A stretch of DNA of 64,000 nucleotides, taken from the NCBI RefSeq assembly GCF_000949635.1, contig NZ_BAFN01000001.1, positions 3,159,052 through 3,223,051 on the forward strand. The letters are read 5' to 3'. Positions 43,764-52,994 of the stretch are shown in pieces. Within the stretch, counting starts at the first letter, position 1, and the number at the start of each line of letters is the position of its first letter. The notes under the pieces are model-generated. The model was given only the letters and a program-made list of their open reading frames with translations. It was not told the DNA's origin and made no database searches. The DNA is from Candidatus Brocadia sinica JPN1 (GTDB lineage: Bacteria > Planctomycetota > Brocadiia > Brocadiales > Brocadiaceae). A program made the position numbers and the translations under genes.

Positions 43764-45080
43764 CTAATATTTCCTGCCCACACATATATAGTTAAATCCC
43801 AGTTTCTCCATTTCGTACGGCTCGTATATATTTCTGCCATCGATTATATTCGGATGCTTTATCAGGCGTTTGACTTTTTTTAAGTCAAGGTCTCTGAATT
43901 CATTCCATTCAGTTACGATAACCAAGGCATCGCATCCTTTCACCGCGAAATACGGATCGTCGCAGTATGTTACATCTTGTAAAATCTTTTTCGCAGTTTC
44001 CTGCGCCTCAGGATCGAATGCCTTTATCTTCGCGCCCAGCTCTTGCAGTTGTTGGATGATTAAGATGGAGGGCGCTTCCCTCATATCATCTGTCTTTGGC
44101 TTAAAAGCGAGTCCCCAAATAGCTATATTTTTGCCCTTCAACACTGGTACGAGTTTCTTGATTTTTTCGATAAGGGACCTCTTTTGCAGTTCGTTTACTT
44201 CATCCACAGCAGTTAATATTTTCGCCTCTATGCCGTTTGCTTTCATGATTTCGGCAAGGGCCTTGACATCTTTGGGAAAACACGAGCCGCCATATCCAGC
44301 GCCTGCTTGCAGGAATCTGGGGCCGATTCTGGAGTCCAATCCGATTCCTTTTGCAATGGCTTTGATGTCACCTCCCACCTTTTCGCAGAGTTGTGCCATC
44401 TCGTTCATAAAGGAAATTCTTGTTGCGAGCATTGCATTACTGGCATATTTGATGAGTTCCGCGCTACGAATGTCAGTAAACATAATGGGTTTGTCTGTCC
44501 TCGCAAGACCGCTATAGATGGACGTCATAATACGCTTTGCTTTTTCACTCTGCAACCCGATCACAATCCGGTCGGGATTCGTGAAATCCTTGATGGCTTC
44601 TCCCTCTCTCATAAATTCAGGATTAGAAACCAGATCATACTTTATCCGTTTATTCTGGAATGATTTTATCACCTTTCCAATTTTTTCTAACGTTCCTACA
44701 GGCGCCGTACTCTTGTTTACAATGACCTTGTATCCGTTCATATACTGTCCAATATTCTCGGCTACGGAAATGATAGCAGAGATGTCAGCACAATTATTAA
44801 CGTCAGGAGGTGTTCCCACGGCAATAAAAATAACTTCTGAATTTTGAATCCCTTCTTTGATCTTCGTTGAAAAGGCAATCCTTTTTTCTCTGGTATTCCT
44901 ATCCAGCATATCTTTTAACCCGGGTTCGTAGATAGGTATAATACCCTTTTTCAGATTGTTTATTTTGTTTTTGTCCACATCAATGCAAATTACATCATTA
45001 CCCATATCTGAAAGGCATGTAGCTGCAACAAGTCCCACGTAACCACAGCCGATGCAACAAATTTTCACACAATCCTCCAC
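43764..45080 (-). CDS. ugd: UDP-glucose 6-dehydrogenase
   Basis: 438 residues. NAD-binding N-terminus KICCIGCGYVGLVAATCLSD, the FIAVGTPPDVN motif, the catalytic Cys in GAGYGGSCFPKDVKALAEIM, and the third domain IAIWGLAFKPKTDDMREAPS. It oxidises UDP-glucose to UDP-glucuronate for polysaccharide or glycolipid synthesis. The assignment to UDP-glucose (rather than other UDP-hexoses) is by overall resemblance. It is downstream of a secreted hypothetical gene, with a terminator between them. Confidence 0.92.
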   Translation of the reverse strand: MEDCVKICCIGCGYVGLVAATCLSDMGNDVICIDVDKNKINNLKKGIIPIYEPGLKDMLDRNTREKRIAFSTKIKEGIQNSEVIFIAVGTPPDVNNCADISAIISVAENIGQYMNGYKVIVNKSTAPVGTLEKIGKVIKSFQNKRIKYDLVSNPEFMREGEAIKDFTNPDRIVIGLQSEKAKRIMTSIYSGLARTDKPIMFTDIRSAELIKYASNAMLATRISFMNEMAQLCEKVGGDIKAIAKGIGLDSRIGPRFLQAGAGYGGSCFPKDVKALAEIMKANGIEAKILTAVDEVNELQKRSLIEKIKKLVPVLKGKNIAIWGLAFKPKTDDMREAPSILIIQQLQELGAKIKAFDPEAQETAKKILQDVTYCDDPYFAVKGCDALVIVTEWNEFRDLDLKKVKRLIKHPNIIDGRNIYEPYEMEKLGFNYICVGRKY

Positions 45081-45103
45081 AGAGAAAGTTTTCCTGGAAA
45101 ATA

Positions 45104-45150
45104 AAAAAGCAGTAAGAAAAATGGATTAACATTAATCATTACTGCTTTTT
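45104..45150 (-). terminator. Terminator between the hypothetical secreted gene and ugd
   Basis: AAAAAGCAGTAA (45104-45115) and TTACTGCTTTTT (45139-45150) are exact complements. Read on the - strand the stem ends in a T-run, so it stops transcripts of the gene at 45179-45907. By symmetry it can work in both directions. Confidence 0.7.
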
Positions 45151-45178
45151 AAAGACTTACAAAAAAACACTTTTTTGT

Positions 45179-45907
45179 TTACTGCAAAGGATTTTTCACG
45201 AGCTTTGTACCAAAAGCGTGTGCTGTTTTCCCGATACGATATTCACCATCCACTGCGACGGTAACTTCTTTAACCATACTATTGGTTGATACATTTTCAG
45301 GTTCACCATCACTAAGTATTACCTTGTAGGATAAAGACCAATCTTTTATGTCCTTGTCCGGATCGACAAACAAGGATCCAATTTTTTTCGACAGATCATT
45401 GACCTTTTCCGTTACAAAGATGAGCCTGATGTTATTAAGATTAACCAAACGTTCCTGATAAACCTTGGGACTTTGGTAAGCGGGCTTAAATTCGGGAATA
45501 AATTCAGCAACTCTTCCTAAAGGAATGGGAGTATCCAAAAACTTTATTGAATATTCCTTTGCACGGTACGTCTTTTTCCCTTCGGACATATCCTCGCCAT
45601 AATAGAACCGATACTCGAGGTTGTGGTCGTTTCTTGTGAGATAATAGAAATCATGGATTATAACGTCGTACAAAAAGGTTGCTCTGAGCATACTTTCCTC
45701 TTCTGGCTTTACTATCATATACCGCCTGAAGGGTTCTTCTTCGCAATACAAATAGGTTGGTTTACCAAACTTTTCATTGATCTCCGCTTTCGTTGACCAG
45801 AGAAGACCGTCATCTAACGTTTCTTTTGCATGTAAAATGCTTGCAGAGAAAAGACCAGCGCTAAACAGACCTAAAAAAGACAGAACAATACTTAATTTCC
45901 TCTTCAT
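45179..45907 (-). CDS. Hypothetical secreted protein
   Basis: 242 residues from ATG at 45907, preceded by GGAAGGAACGAG; an in-frame ATG 66 bases earlier only adds an unlikely N-terminus. The signal peptide is LSIVLSFLGLFSAGLFSASI with cleavage near LHAKE. The mature part is mixed alpha/beta (KFGKPTYLYCEEEPFRRYMI, FLYDVIIHDFYYLTRNDHNL) with one Cys. I recognise no family. It is likely exported to the periplasm-like space. A terminator follows. Confidence 0.65.
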   Translation of the reverse strand: MKRKLSIVLSFLGLFSAGLFSASILHAKETLDDGLLWSTKAEINEKFGKPTYLYCEEEPFRRYMIVKPEEESMLRATFLYDVIIHDFYYLTRNDHNLEYRFYYGEDMSEGKKTYRAKEYSIKFLDTPIPLGRVAEFIPEFKPAYQSPKVYQERLVNLNNIRLIFVTEKVNDLSKKIGSLFVDPDKDIKDWSLSYKVILSDGEPENVSTNSMVKEVTVAVDGEYRIGKTAHAFGTKLVKNPLQ

Positions 45908-46188
45908 AAATTCTCGTTCCTTCCCATTATTGCTTAATAGCCGCAAGGTTGTACCTGAATCATTACAAAACAATAAAAATAAAAAAGAAGTATATAAACA
46001 AGTAGGGTGTTTGTCAATTAATAAATTGGTGAATGATATTTTGCGTAAACATTATTCCCGAAGTATATCAGTGGTATTTACAATTTTTTAAAGTGTTTGA
46101 CAATTCTGCCTATAATTGTTACAGATATAAACTACAGCGTTTTTACAAATGTATTTGTTAAACCTTATAGATAACGGGAATTTAAAAA

Positions 46189-46914
46189 ATGTTTAGAAAA
46201 TTTTGTATTTCAGTAATTGTCATGCTTCTTACCTTAAAAACCTTACACGCTTTTGAATCCGGAACTATCCGCGGAAGGGTCATTGATGGCTTTGGTAAAC
46301 CTGTCCCATTCGCAAATATCGAGGCACTGTCTGATGGGTCAAAATCGAAAACCAGTTCTGAGCCAACAGGCGCCTTTTCTGTCAGTTATAATCCCGGGAA
46401 TATTAAGCTTACCTTTAGCAAGGAAGGATATGTTCCGTCATATATACCATTATCGTTTGAAGAAAAAACTGATCTTTCAATAGATGATATTACTTTGTGG
46501 AAGATTCCTTCTAAAGGAGGGCTCTTTGTTGTGGGTGATAGTGACTATATAGAAATTAACAACGCTGAATATTATTATGAAAGCAGTAGCAAGGAAAGAC
46601 GCTTTTATGTAAAAGGTTCACCGGCAATGATTAAAGGCCAAAATCTGAGGATTATTGATTTCCAAATAGACAATCCCCTGGTGATAGGGAAGACGCTGTA
46701 TCGTGTGGATTCAAACGGTTCGGTTGGAAGTATAGTCTTTTATCCTTCACAAAAATATATACTGAATAAAGAAGAAGATTCCTATACGAAGATTGCTGAT
46801 AATGTAGGTTTGAGAAAAGTGAATTTACCGCCGGGCCGGTATTTTTACTGTACGGGAGAGATTACTATACGGTCAAAGACCGGATTTGGGTTCTTTTTCG
46901 AGATATCCTCTTAA
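46189..46914 (+). CDS. Hypothetical secreted protein with carboxypeptidase-regulatory-like domain
   Basis: 241 residues. A signal peptide (FCISVIVMLLTLKTLHAFES) is followed by a carboxypeptidase-regulatory-like beta-sandwich (GTIRGRVIDGFGKPVPFANI, SEPTGAFSVSYNPGNIKLTF, SKEGYVPSYIPLSFE). The C-terminal half (about 110-241) has no family I know. The 3' end overlaps the opposite ftsH end by 4 bases. The function is unknown; carrier or surface protein roles are typical of such beta domains. Confidence 0.65.
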   Translation: MFRKFCISVIVMLLTLKTLHAFESGTIRGRVIDGFGKPVPFANIEALSDGSKSKTSSEPTGAFSVSYNPGNIKLTFSKEGYVPSYIPLSFEEKTDLSIDDITLWKIPSKGGLFVVGDSDYIEINNAEYYYESSSKERRFYVKGSPAMIKGQNLRIIDFQIDNPLVIGKTLYRVDSNGSVGSIVFYPSQKYILNKEEDSYTKIADNVGLRKVNLPPGRYFYCTGEITIRSKTGFGFFFEISS

Positions 46915-48758
46915 ACAGAAGATGTCTTTTTAGGACTAGGGGCGGTTTCCGAAATAATCTTCCTGAGTTCTTCTCCCTCGATAACCTCTTTTTCCAAGAG
47001 GAGCTTTGCGAGAATTTCTAAACGGTCTTTATTTTCTTCAAGGATACCCTTTACCCTTTCATGTGTGTCGAAGATGAGCTTCTTAACCTCATTGTCAATA
47101 TCCTTTGAAACTTCTTCACTCAGTTCCCGGCCCGCGCGAAATCCCAGATCAAGGAATTGTGGCCTTCTGCCGTTTTGAAATGTCATGGGACCCAATTTCT
47201 CACTCATACCATATTCCCTGACCATGCTCATGGCTATGTCCGTTGCCCGTTCAAGGTCATTCTGTGCACCCGTAGAGATCTCATTAAAGGTAATTTCTTC
47301 TGCTACCCTACCACCCAAAAGAACGGCAAGTCGATCCATTAATTCCGACCTCGTCAATAAATAACGATCCTCTGTGGGCAACTGTAAGGTGTATCCAAGG
47401 GCAGAGATTCCACGCGGAATGATGGAAATTCTGTGGACCTTATCGGCGCCCGGAACAGACTCTGCCACCAAGGCGTGACCAGATTCGTGGTAGGCAATAA
47501 TCTCTTGTTCCCTTTTGCTCATGACCCTTTTTTTCTTCTCTAGTCCGGCAATTACCCTGTTGATGGCTTCTTCAAAACTGTCCATTCCTACAGCCTCCTT
47601 ACCTACCCGTGCGGCAAGGAGCGCTGCCTCGTTGACTACGTTGGCCAGATCTGCGCCAACAAATCCCGGGGTTCTTGCTGCAATGATTTTGATGTCTACG
47701 TCCTTACCAAGCTTTACATTTTTGCAGTGCACCTTTAATATTTCTTCCCGCCCCTTGATATCTGGTCTATCCACCAGAATATGCCTGTCGAACCTTCCGG
47801 GCCGCAGCAATGCCGGGTCCAGAATTTCTGGCCTGTTGGTCGCTGCCATGAGGATAACACCTTTTCTTGTGTCAAATCCATCCATCTCGAGGAGAAGTTG
47901 ATTCAGGGTGTTTTCACGTTCCTCGTGACCACCCGATATAGGCGCTGCTGCCCGTACTTTTCCCAGGGCATCAATTTCATCTATGAATATAATGCATGGG
48001 GCTTTTTCTTGTGCCTGTGCAAATAAATCACGTACACGTGCAGCACCGACTCCTACGAACATCTCGACAAATCCCGATCCGCCAATGGAAAAAAAAGGCA
48101 CCTTTGCTTCTCCTGCAACTGCCTTAGCAAGCAACGTCTTGCCTGTACCAGTGGGACCAACCAGTAATACCCCCTTGGGGATTTTCCCACCTAATCTTTG
48201 GTATTTTTGCGGGTTTTGAAGATAGTCGATAACCTCTTTCAATTCTTCCTTGGCCTCGTCCACTCCGGCCACATCATCAAAAGTAACACCTGTATCCTTA
48301 TCGATGTAAAGATTCGCCCTGCTTTTGCCAATGGACATGAGTCCTGCCCCCGTTGCCCCACGTCTCATGCGCGTCATCAGTATTAAAAATATTATCATGG
48401 GAATAAACCAAAGTAAAAAAAGGCTCTGACCCCATCCGCCATTCGTTGTTGCAGAAAATTTTACGTTATGCGCTATCAATTCCTTGATCAGGTCAGGGTC
48501 TTCAATCTTAACCGTCGTTACAATTTTTTTCGCCTTTTCTCCTTCTTCAGGTTTTAAAATCCCTTTCATGGTAGCGGAATCTATAATCACTTCTTCCAGC
48601 TTATTTGCCTGAATCAGTTTCTTAAAATCACTGTAAGGAATCTTTTCTGTCACTGTGAATGCAGAGAATGCAATACGGGGAACTGTTACTACAGACAGGA
48701 GGAGGAAAATTACAAAGAGGCTAGGAAAAAATCTTTTCGTCATTTTACCGGTTTGCAT
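46911..48758 (-). CDS. ftsH: ATP-dependent zinc metalloprotease FtsH
   Basis: 615 residues. Two N-terminal membrane segments ([20 protein letters not shown] and [18 protein letters not shown]) enclose an outer domain. The AAA module has Walker A GPTGTGKT, Walker [12 protein letters not shown], and [23 protein letters not shown]. The zinc protease motif is HESGH, with the third zinc ligand Asp further on. It removes damaged or unassembled membrane proteins. An extended C-terminal tail ([13 protein letters not shown]) is usual. Bracketed by hypothetical genes, it stands alone on the - strand. Confidence 0.96.
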   Translation of the reverse strand: MQTGKMTKRFFPSLFVIFLLLSVVTVPRIAFSAFTVTEKIPYSDFKKLIQANKLEEVIIDSATMKGILKPEEGEKAKKIVTTVKIEDPDLIKELIAHNVKFSATTNGGWGQSLFLLWFIPMIIFLILMTRMRRGATGAGLMSIGKSRANLYIDKDTGVTFDDVAGVDEAKEELKEVIDYLQNPQKYQRLGGKIPKGVLLVGPTGTGKTLLAKAVAGEAKVPFFSIGGSGFVEMFVGVGAARVRDLFAQAQEKAPCIIFIDEIDALGKVRAAAPISGGHEERENTLNQLLLEMDGFDTRKGVILMAATNRPEILDPALLRPGRFDRHILVDRPDIKGREEILKVHCKNVKLGKDVDIKIIAARTPGFVGADLANVVNEAALLAARVGKEAVGMDSFEEAINRVIAGLEKKKRVMSKREQEIIAYHESGHALVAESVPGADKVHRISIIPRGISALGYTLQLPTEDRYLLTRSELMDRLAVLLGGRVAEEITFNEISTGAQNDLERATDIAMSMVREYGMSEKLGPMTFQNGRRPQFLDLGFRAGRELSEEVSKDIDNEVKKLIFDTHERVKGILEENKDRLEILAKLLLEKEVIEGEELRKIISETAPSPKKTSSV

Positions 48759-49038
48759 AATTGCACTTTTTGAAAAGTAAGATGTATTCTATCGAACAAA
48801 CACAGATACTAAACGAAAATATATCAAATTATATACTTTTTTAGCAACTTATAATTTTATCTGATTTAATCCTGCAGGTGTTATCTTGCGATATGCCATT
48901 TGTTGTTGACGCACATAATGATAAGCCATACAATAAACTTTTATTATACATAATATTGGAGACAGAAGTTTGAAATGAAAAAGCAAGATTGTAATTTAGG
49001 AAAATAAATATTTATAAATTATAAAAATATTAACGTTT

Positions 49039-49944
49039 ATGTTCAAACCAAATTATATAAATTTGTACTGGGCTGGCAAACTTAACGAGAGGATTGAAAA
49101 GGCCCGGGAATTATTAAAAGAGTGCCAGATATGTCCAAGGCGATGCAAGGTCAACCGACTTGAAAATAAAATGGGTGTTTGTAAGGTAGGTAAATTGCCG
49201 AAGGTTTCAAGTTATAACCCGCATTTTGGCGAAGAATCACCATTAGTTGGCACTCATGGTTCCGGGACGATCTTTATTACATCGTGTAATTTGGGCTGCG
49301 TATTCTGTCAAAATTACGATATCAGCCATCTAGGAGAGGGATACGAAGTTTCTTTTGAGCGATTTGCACAAATGATGATCGAATTGCAAAACATGGGCTG
49401 TCACAATATTAATTTTGTTACACCCACACATGTTGTACCTCAAATACTCGAAGCGCTTCCCATTGCTATCAGAGATGGATTAAAAATTCCGTTAGTCTAT
49501 AACACCGGAGGCTATGATTTTGTGGAAACCCTGCAGCTACTGGAGGGAGTTTTTGATATTTACATGCCTGATTTCAAGTTTTTCGATAATGATGTTGCCG
49601 CAAAATTGTGCAAGGCCAGGGACTATCCCCAGGTGGTCATGAAAGCTATTAAAGAGATGCATAGGCAGGTAGGTGACCTTGTCTTAAACGAGCATGGTAT
49701 TGCAGAGAGGGGACTAATCGTCCGGCATCTTATTATGCCCGACGGATTGGCCGGTACACGCAAGGTTGTGGAATTTTTGGCTCGAAAAATCTCACGAAAT
49801 ACTTATGTAAATATCATGGATCAATATCATCCCTGTGGCCTTGCCCACAAATATCCTGAGATCAACCGGCGGATCACCGCTGAAGAATTCGAGATTGCCA
49901 TCCAAATAGCACATGAAGAAGGTATCGGCAGGTTAGCCAATTAA
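49039..49944 (+). CDS. Radical SAM protein, PflA-like (COG1313 type)
   Basis: 301 residues. The radical SAM cluster motif is CNLGCVFCQNYD (CxxxCxxC). The N-terminus has a four-Cys block (CQICPRRCKVNR and MGVCKVG), typical of this PflA-related family. Other features: SYNPHFGEESPLVGTHGSGT, FVTPTHVVPQILEAL, VYNTGGYDFVETLQLLEGVF and VNIMDQYHPCGLAHKYPEIN. Members are annotated as glycyl-radical enzyme activators, but no target gene is next to it. Activity is therefore unknown beyond cleaving SAM to a 5'-deoxyadenosyl radical. Confidence 0.82.
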   Translation: MFKPNYINLYWAGKLNERIEKARELLKECQICPRRCKVNRLENKMGVCKVGKLPKVSSYNPHFGEESPLVGTHGSGTIFITSCNLGCVFCQNYDISHLGEGYEVSFERFAQMMIELQNMGCHNINFVTPTHVVPQILEALPIAIRDGLKIPLVYNTGGYDFVETLQLLEGVFDIYMPDFKFFDNDVAAKLCKARDYPQVVMKAIKEMHRQVGDLVLNEHGIAERGLIVRHLIMPDGLAGTRKVVEFLARKISRNTYVNIMDQYHPCGLAHKYPEINRRITAEEFEIAIQIAHEEGIGRLAN

Positions 49945-50019
49945 GCAGGTTAAACGATTTCACTGGCTTACACGGTTTAAACCGTTTTCGATAGTTGAAT
50001 TTGGAATTTTCAATTTACT

Positions 50020-51255
50020 ATGACTGACAATTATGACTTCATTATTGTCGGCGGAGGCCCTGCGGGCATGATGGCCGCTGGTCGTGCCGGGGAGAGGGGG
50101 AAAAAAGTCATCCTTCTTGAAAAGAAGGACCATATAGGCAAAAAACTTCTCATGTGCGCTTCCGGGAGATGCAATGTAACCAACATAGCCCCATTAGAGG
50201 TATTCATAACGGTATACGGAAGGGGAGGGTATTTCCTCCGCACGGCATTGGAAACATTTGATAATGAAAAATTACGTTCATTCCTTCTGTTGTATGGAGT
50301 GGAAACAATTGTGGAAAATAAGGGGAGGGTCTTTCCAAAGAGCCAGAAGGCAGATTCCATTCTGAAGGCGCTTGAGGACTATATGCATGACCATCAGATA
50401 AAAATACAAACCAATGTGCATGTCTTGCGTCTCAATACAGAAAACAATCATGTAATCGGGGTTGAAACCAATCACGGAAATGTTTTGGGGAGAAACGTGC
50501 TCATCGCAACAGGGGGGCTTAGTTATCCCGCCACAGGCAGTACAGGAGAGGGTTATAAGCTAGCCTCATCCGCAGGCCACACAATTTGTCCAACATATCC
50601 CGCAATCATTGCCTTCGAGACGGCAGAAAACTGGGTAAAATCCCTGCAGGGAACCCCTGTCAAAAATGTAAACATCGTAGCCTATCAGCGAGGTAAAAAA
50701 ATCACGGGACAGTTTGGGGAGGCCCTTTTTACTCATTACGGTATCTCAGGACCGTGTATCCTGGATATGAGCAAACGACTTGTCGAGTGTTTTCCGGTTG
50801 GACCGGTGGAAATACGTATAGACTTTAAACCAGGTTATACGTCTGAAGAACTTGACGACATCCTCCTGGATCAGATTAAGCGGCACGGCAGTAAGGCTAT
50901 TAAATCTTGTCTTACTTTTTTTGTTCCGGAAAAATTAACCCCGGTTTTATTAAACCTTTGTAATATGGATCATCAAAAAAAGGCGTCTCAAATCACAGCG
51001 CCTGAAAGAAAGAAGATACTCAAACAACTCAAAGGGCTTCGTCTCACATTATTATGTCATCGGCCTGTCGAGGAGGCTATTGTTACGGCAGGAGGTGTAA
51101 GTCTGGACGAAGTTGATGCGAAGACGATGAAATCAAAACTCCTGGGAGGGCTGTATTTTGCTGGTGAAGTGCTGGATGTAGACGGTCCCACCGGAGGATT
51201 TAACCTCCAGGCGGCATTTTCTACAGGATATCTTGCAGGGAATTCCGTTGAATAA
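50020..51255 (+). CDS. HI0933/BaiN-type flavoprotein (NAD(P)/FAD-dependent oxidoreductase)
   Basis: 411 residues. FAD-binding N-terminus FIIVGGGPAGMMAAGRAGER, GKKVILLEKKDHIGKKLLMC, ASGRCNVTNIAP is the typical HI0933-family beginning. Also TGGLSYPATGSTGEGYKLAS, ALFTHYGISGPCILDMSK and the end LLGGLYFAGEVLDVDGPTGG, NLQAAFSTGYLAG. The family reduces unknown or bile-acid-like substrates; in most bacteria the substrate is unknown. Two short genes follow downstream and may be in the same transcript. Confidence 0.87.
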   Translation: MTDNYDFIIVGGGPAGMMAAGRAGERGKKVILLEKKDHIGKKLLMCASGRCNVTNIAPLEVFITVYGRGGYFLRTALETFDNEKLRSFLLLYGVETIVENKGRVFPKSQKADSILKALEDYMHDHQIKIQTNVHVLRLNTENNHVIGVETNHGNVLGRNVLIATGGLSYPATGSTGEGYKLASSAGHTICPTYPAIIAFETAENWVKSLQGTPVKNVNIVAYQRGKKITGQFGEALFTHYGISGPCILDMSKRLVECFPVGPVEIRIDFKPGYTSEELDDILLDQIKRHGSKAIKSCLTFFVPEKLTPVLLNLCNMDHQKKASQITAPERKKILKQLKGLRLTLLCHRPVEEAIVTAGGVSLDEVDAKTMKSKLLGGLYFAGEVLDVDGPTGGFNLQAAFSTGYLAGNSVE

Positions 51256-51291
51256 AATGGCATTTTGCTTTTTTCTCAGTAAGGCAGAAAT

Positions 51292-51474
51292 ATGCTTGAC
51301 ATCTTCAAAGGAAGTGCTATATTCCAACTGGGGTGGATGATCACTGATCCAAATACCAGGAAAGAGGTTAAGAAATTCTGGGGTGTCAGGACAATGGCCA
51401 CTGATAACCTAGATTATAAGAGGAGGTTGCTCAAAATGATTAAAAAGCAGGATAAGGATGATGCTAAAAGGTAG
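51292..51474 (+). CDS. Small hypothetical protein (60 residues)
   Basis: Opens MLDIFKGSAIFQLGWMITDP and ends KRRLLKMIKKQDKDDAKR; an amphipathic, basic C-terminus. A weak ribosome site (AAGGCAG) precedes the ATG. It is 37 bases after the flavoprotein gene and 9 bases before the next small gene. No family recognised. Acceptance rests on position and composition, so confidence is moderate. Confidence 0.4.
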   Translation: MLDIFKGSAIFQLGWMITDPNTRKEVKKFWGVRTMATDNLDYKRRLLKMIKKQDKDDAKR

Positions 51475-51482
51475 AAAATCCA

Positions 51483-51635
51483 ATGGGATCTGCCAAGAAT
51501 TACTGGTCGTTCGAATACCAATATTGTGCCGATCACGAGCAAGAAGTGGTGTCGTTGAAAGAAAGAAGTGCCAAAAAGAGATCAGCAAAACTTCTTGGCC
51601 TGGACGATTGGCTAGAGGTTTTGATAAGAATTTGA
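51483..51635 (+). CDS. Small hypothetical protein (50 residues)
   Basis: Opens MGSAKNYWSFEYQYCADHEQ and ends KLLGLDDWLEVLIRI. AGGTAGAAAATCCA precedes the ATG, and it begins 9 bases after the preceding small gene stop. Hydrophobic and charged residues alternate as in real small helical proteins. No family recognised. It is shorter than usual ORF thresholds and could be missed by gene callers. Confidence 0.4.
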   Translation: MGSAKNYWSFEYQYCADHEQEVVSLKERSAKKRSAKLLGLDDWLEVLIRI

Positions 51636-51682
51636 TAAATTTTACCGCTAAACACAGGAGAGAAAGGTAACGAAAAGAGCAT

Positions 51683-52138
51683 ATGAATAGCTTTAAAACG
51701 AATAAAAATAAGGATATTCAAGAAGACATTCAACCCTGGTATAAAGAAGGGTTGAGATTTGAATGTCAGCGATGCGGCAGATGCTGCCGCGGTGAACCAG
51801 GTGTGGTATGGGTGAATAAAAGGGAGATCGGGAAAATATCGGCATTTCTGGGTATTACACAAAATGCATTTGCCAAAAACTATTTGAGGAGCATTAATGA
51901 CCGATTCAGCCTCCTGGAATATGGCAACGGTGATTGTATTATGTACGATAATGGTTGTAAGATTTATGATGTTAGACCCTGCCAGTGCAGGTCATTTCCA
52001 TTTTGGACATCAAATTTAGAAAACAGGTCTGAGTGGGAAAAATTAAGGAAGACGTGTCCCGGTATAGGTAAAGGAAAATTACATACTATAAAAGACATTG
52101 AGGACAATGTAATAATATACGAAGGGCGTTTTGGCTAA
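51683..52138 (+). CDS. YkgJ family cysteine cluster protein
   Basis: 151 residues. The Cys clusters are FECQRCGRCCRGEPGVVWV, GDCIMYDNGCKIYDVRPCQC and RSFPFWTSN, the YkgJ/CxxCxxCC pattern thought to bind iron, zinc or an Fe-S centre. The family has no assigned reaction. A second member follows 113 bases downstream and feoB comes next, so an iron link is conceivable. A GAAAGG-type site precedes the start. Confidence 0.78.
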   Translation: MNSFKTNKNKDIQEDIQPWYKEGLRFECQRCGRCCRGEPGVVWVNKREIGKISAFLGITQNAFAKNYLRSINDRFSLLEYGNGDCIMYDNGCKIYDVRPCQCRSFPFWTSNLENRSEWEKLRKTCPGIGKGKLHTIKDIEDNVIIYEGRFG

Positions 52139-52251
52139 TATACGATCATAACAAGTATTTGTCCTTTCATCATGGTTCGACAAGCATTCGATTTGCTGAC
52201 GCAGAAGGCTCGCCACGAATGGTTTGATGATTATAAAACTTCATTCCGGTC

Positions 52252-52755
52252 ATGCCGAAGGATAATGACATAAAAATTTACAGGAATAAACCTTTGTCAA
52301 CTCAGTATCTGATAATGGAAAGTCCATCAGAATCAAATCTCTCTTCAGAATTAGAAATAATCTATCACCAGTTAGAAAAAGAGTTAACTCGATTGAATCC
52401 AGGTTGTAACAGGTGTGGAACGTGCTGTGATTTCAGCGCCTTTGACCATATTCTTTATGCGAGCAGCATAGAGATCAATTTTATTACCTGGAATGTGGAA
52501 GTGCCGGATTTCAACGTTTCAGACAACATTTGCCCTTTTCTCAAGAATAATCAATGCAGTATCAGAGACTTTCGAACGCTTGGATGCCGAGTTTTTTATT
52601 GCAATCCTCATTACAAAGAAGTTTTAAATGAGGTATACGAAAAGTATTATCAAATGATCAAAGATTTGAGTAGAAAATATGATACTCAATGGGAATACCT
52701 GCCCTTTCTTCATAAACTTGCTGAATTCAAATTAAAAACAGCGGTTGCCGGTTGA
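52252..52755 (+). CDS. YkgJ family cysteine cluster protein, second copy
   Basis: 167 residues. A longer N-terminus precedes PGCNRCGTCCDFSAF, then NICPFLKNNQCSIRDFRTLG and CRVFYCNPHYKEV, so the Cys pattern differs a little from the first copy. The C-terminal 45 residues (YEKYYQMIKDLSRKYDTQWE) are helical. The function is unknown; metal binding by the Cys set is likely. It lies between the first YkgJ gene and feoB. Confidence 0.72.
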   Translation: MPKDNDIKIYRNKPLSTQYLIMESPSESNLSSELEIIYHQLEKELTRLNPGCNRCGTCCDFSAFDHILYASSIEINFITWNVEVPDFNVSDNICPFLKNNQCSIRDFRTLGCRVFYCNPHYKEVLNEVYEKYYQMIKDLSRKYDTQWEYLPFLHKLAEFKLKTAVAG

Positions 52756-52994
52756 TAATTTTAACCCATCGTGTTTTTATCCTTCGAATCCCCGGAGAAA
52801 AAGTTTGACTTGTTCTGCAAAAGTATTATACTTGCGATAGAGAGACTCAGTATCAACTGCTTTTGCGGTAATCATTTCGTATCATACGAGAATTGAGAAA
52901 AGGTTTGTAATTTGTGTAGCTGCCGAAGGTCTGGTTTTATGCATAATTTGAGTTAATACTATTATTTGTTACCTTAAGAATAGGATTGAGCAAA

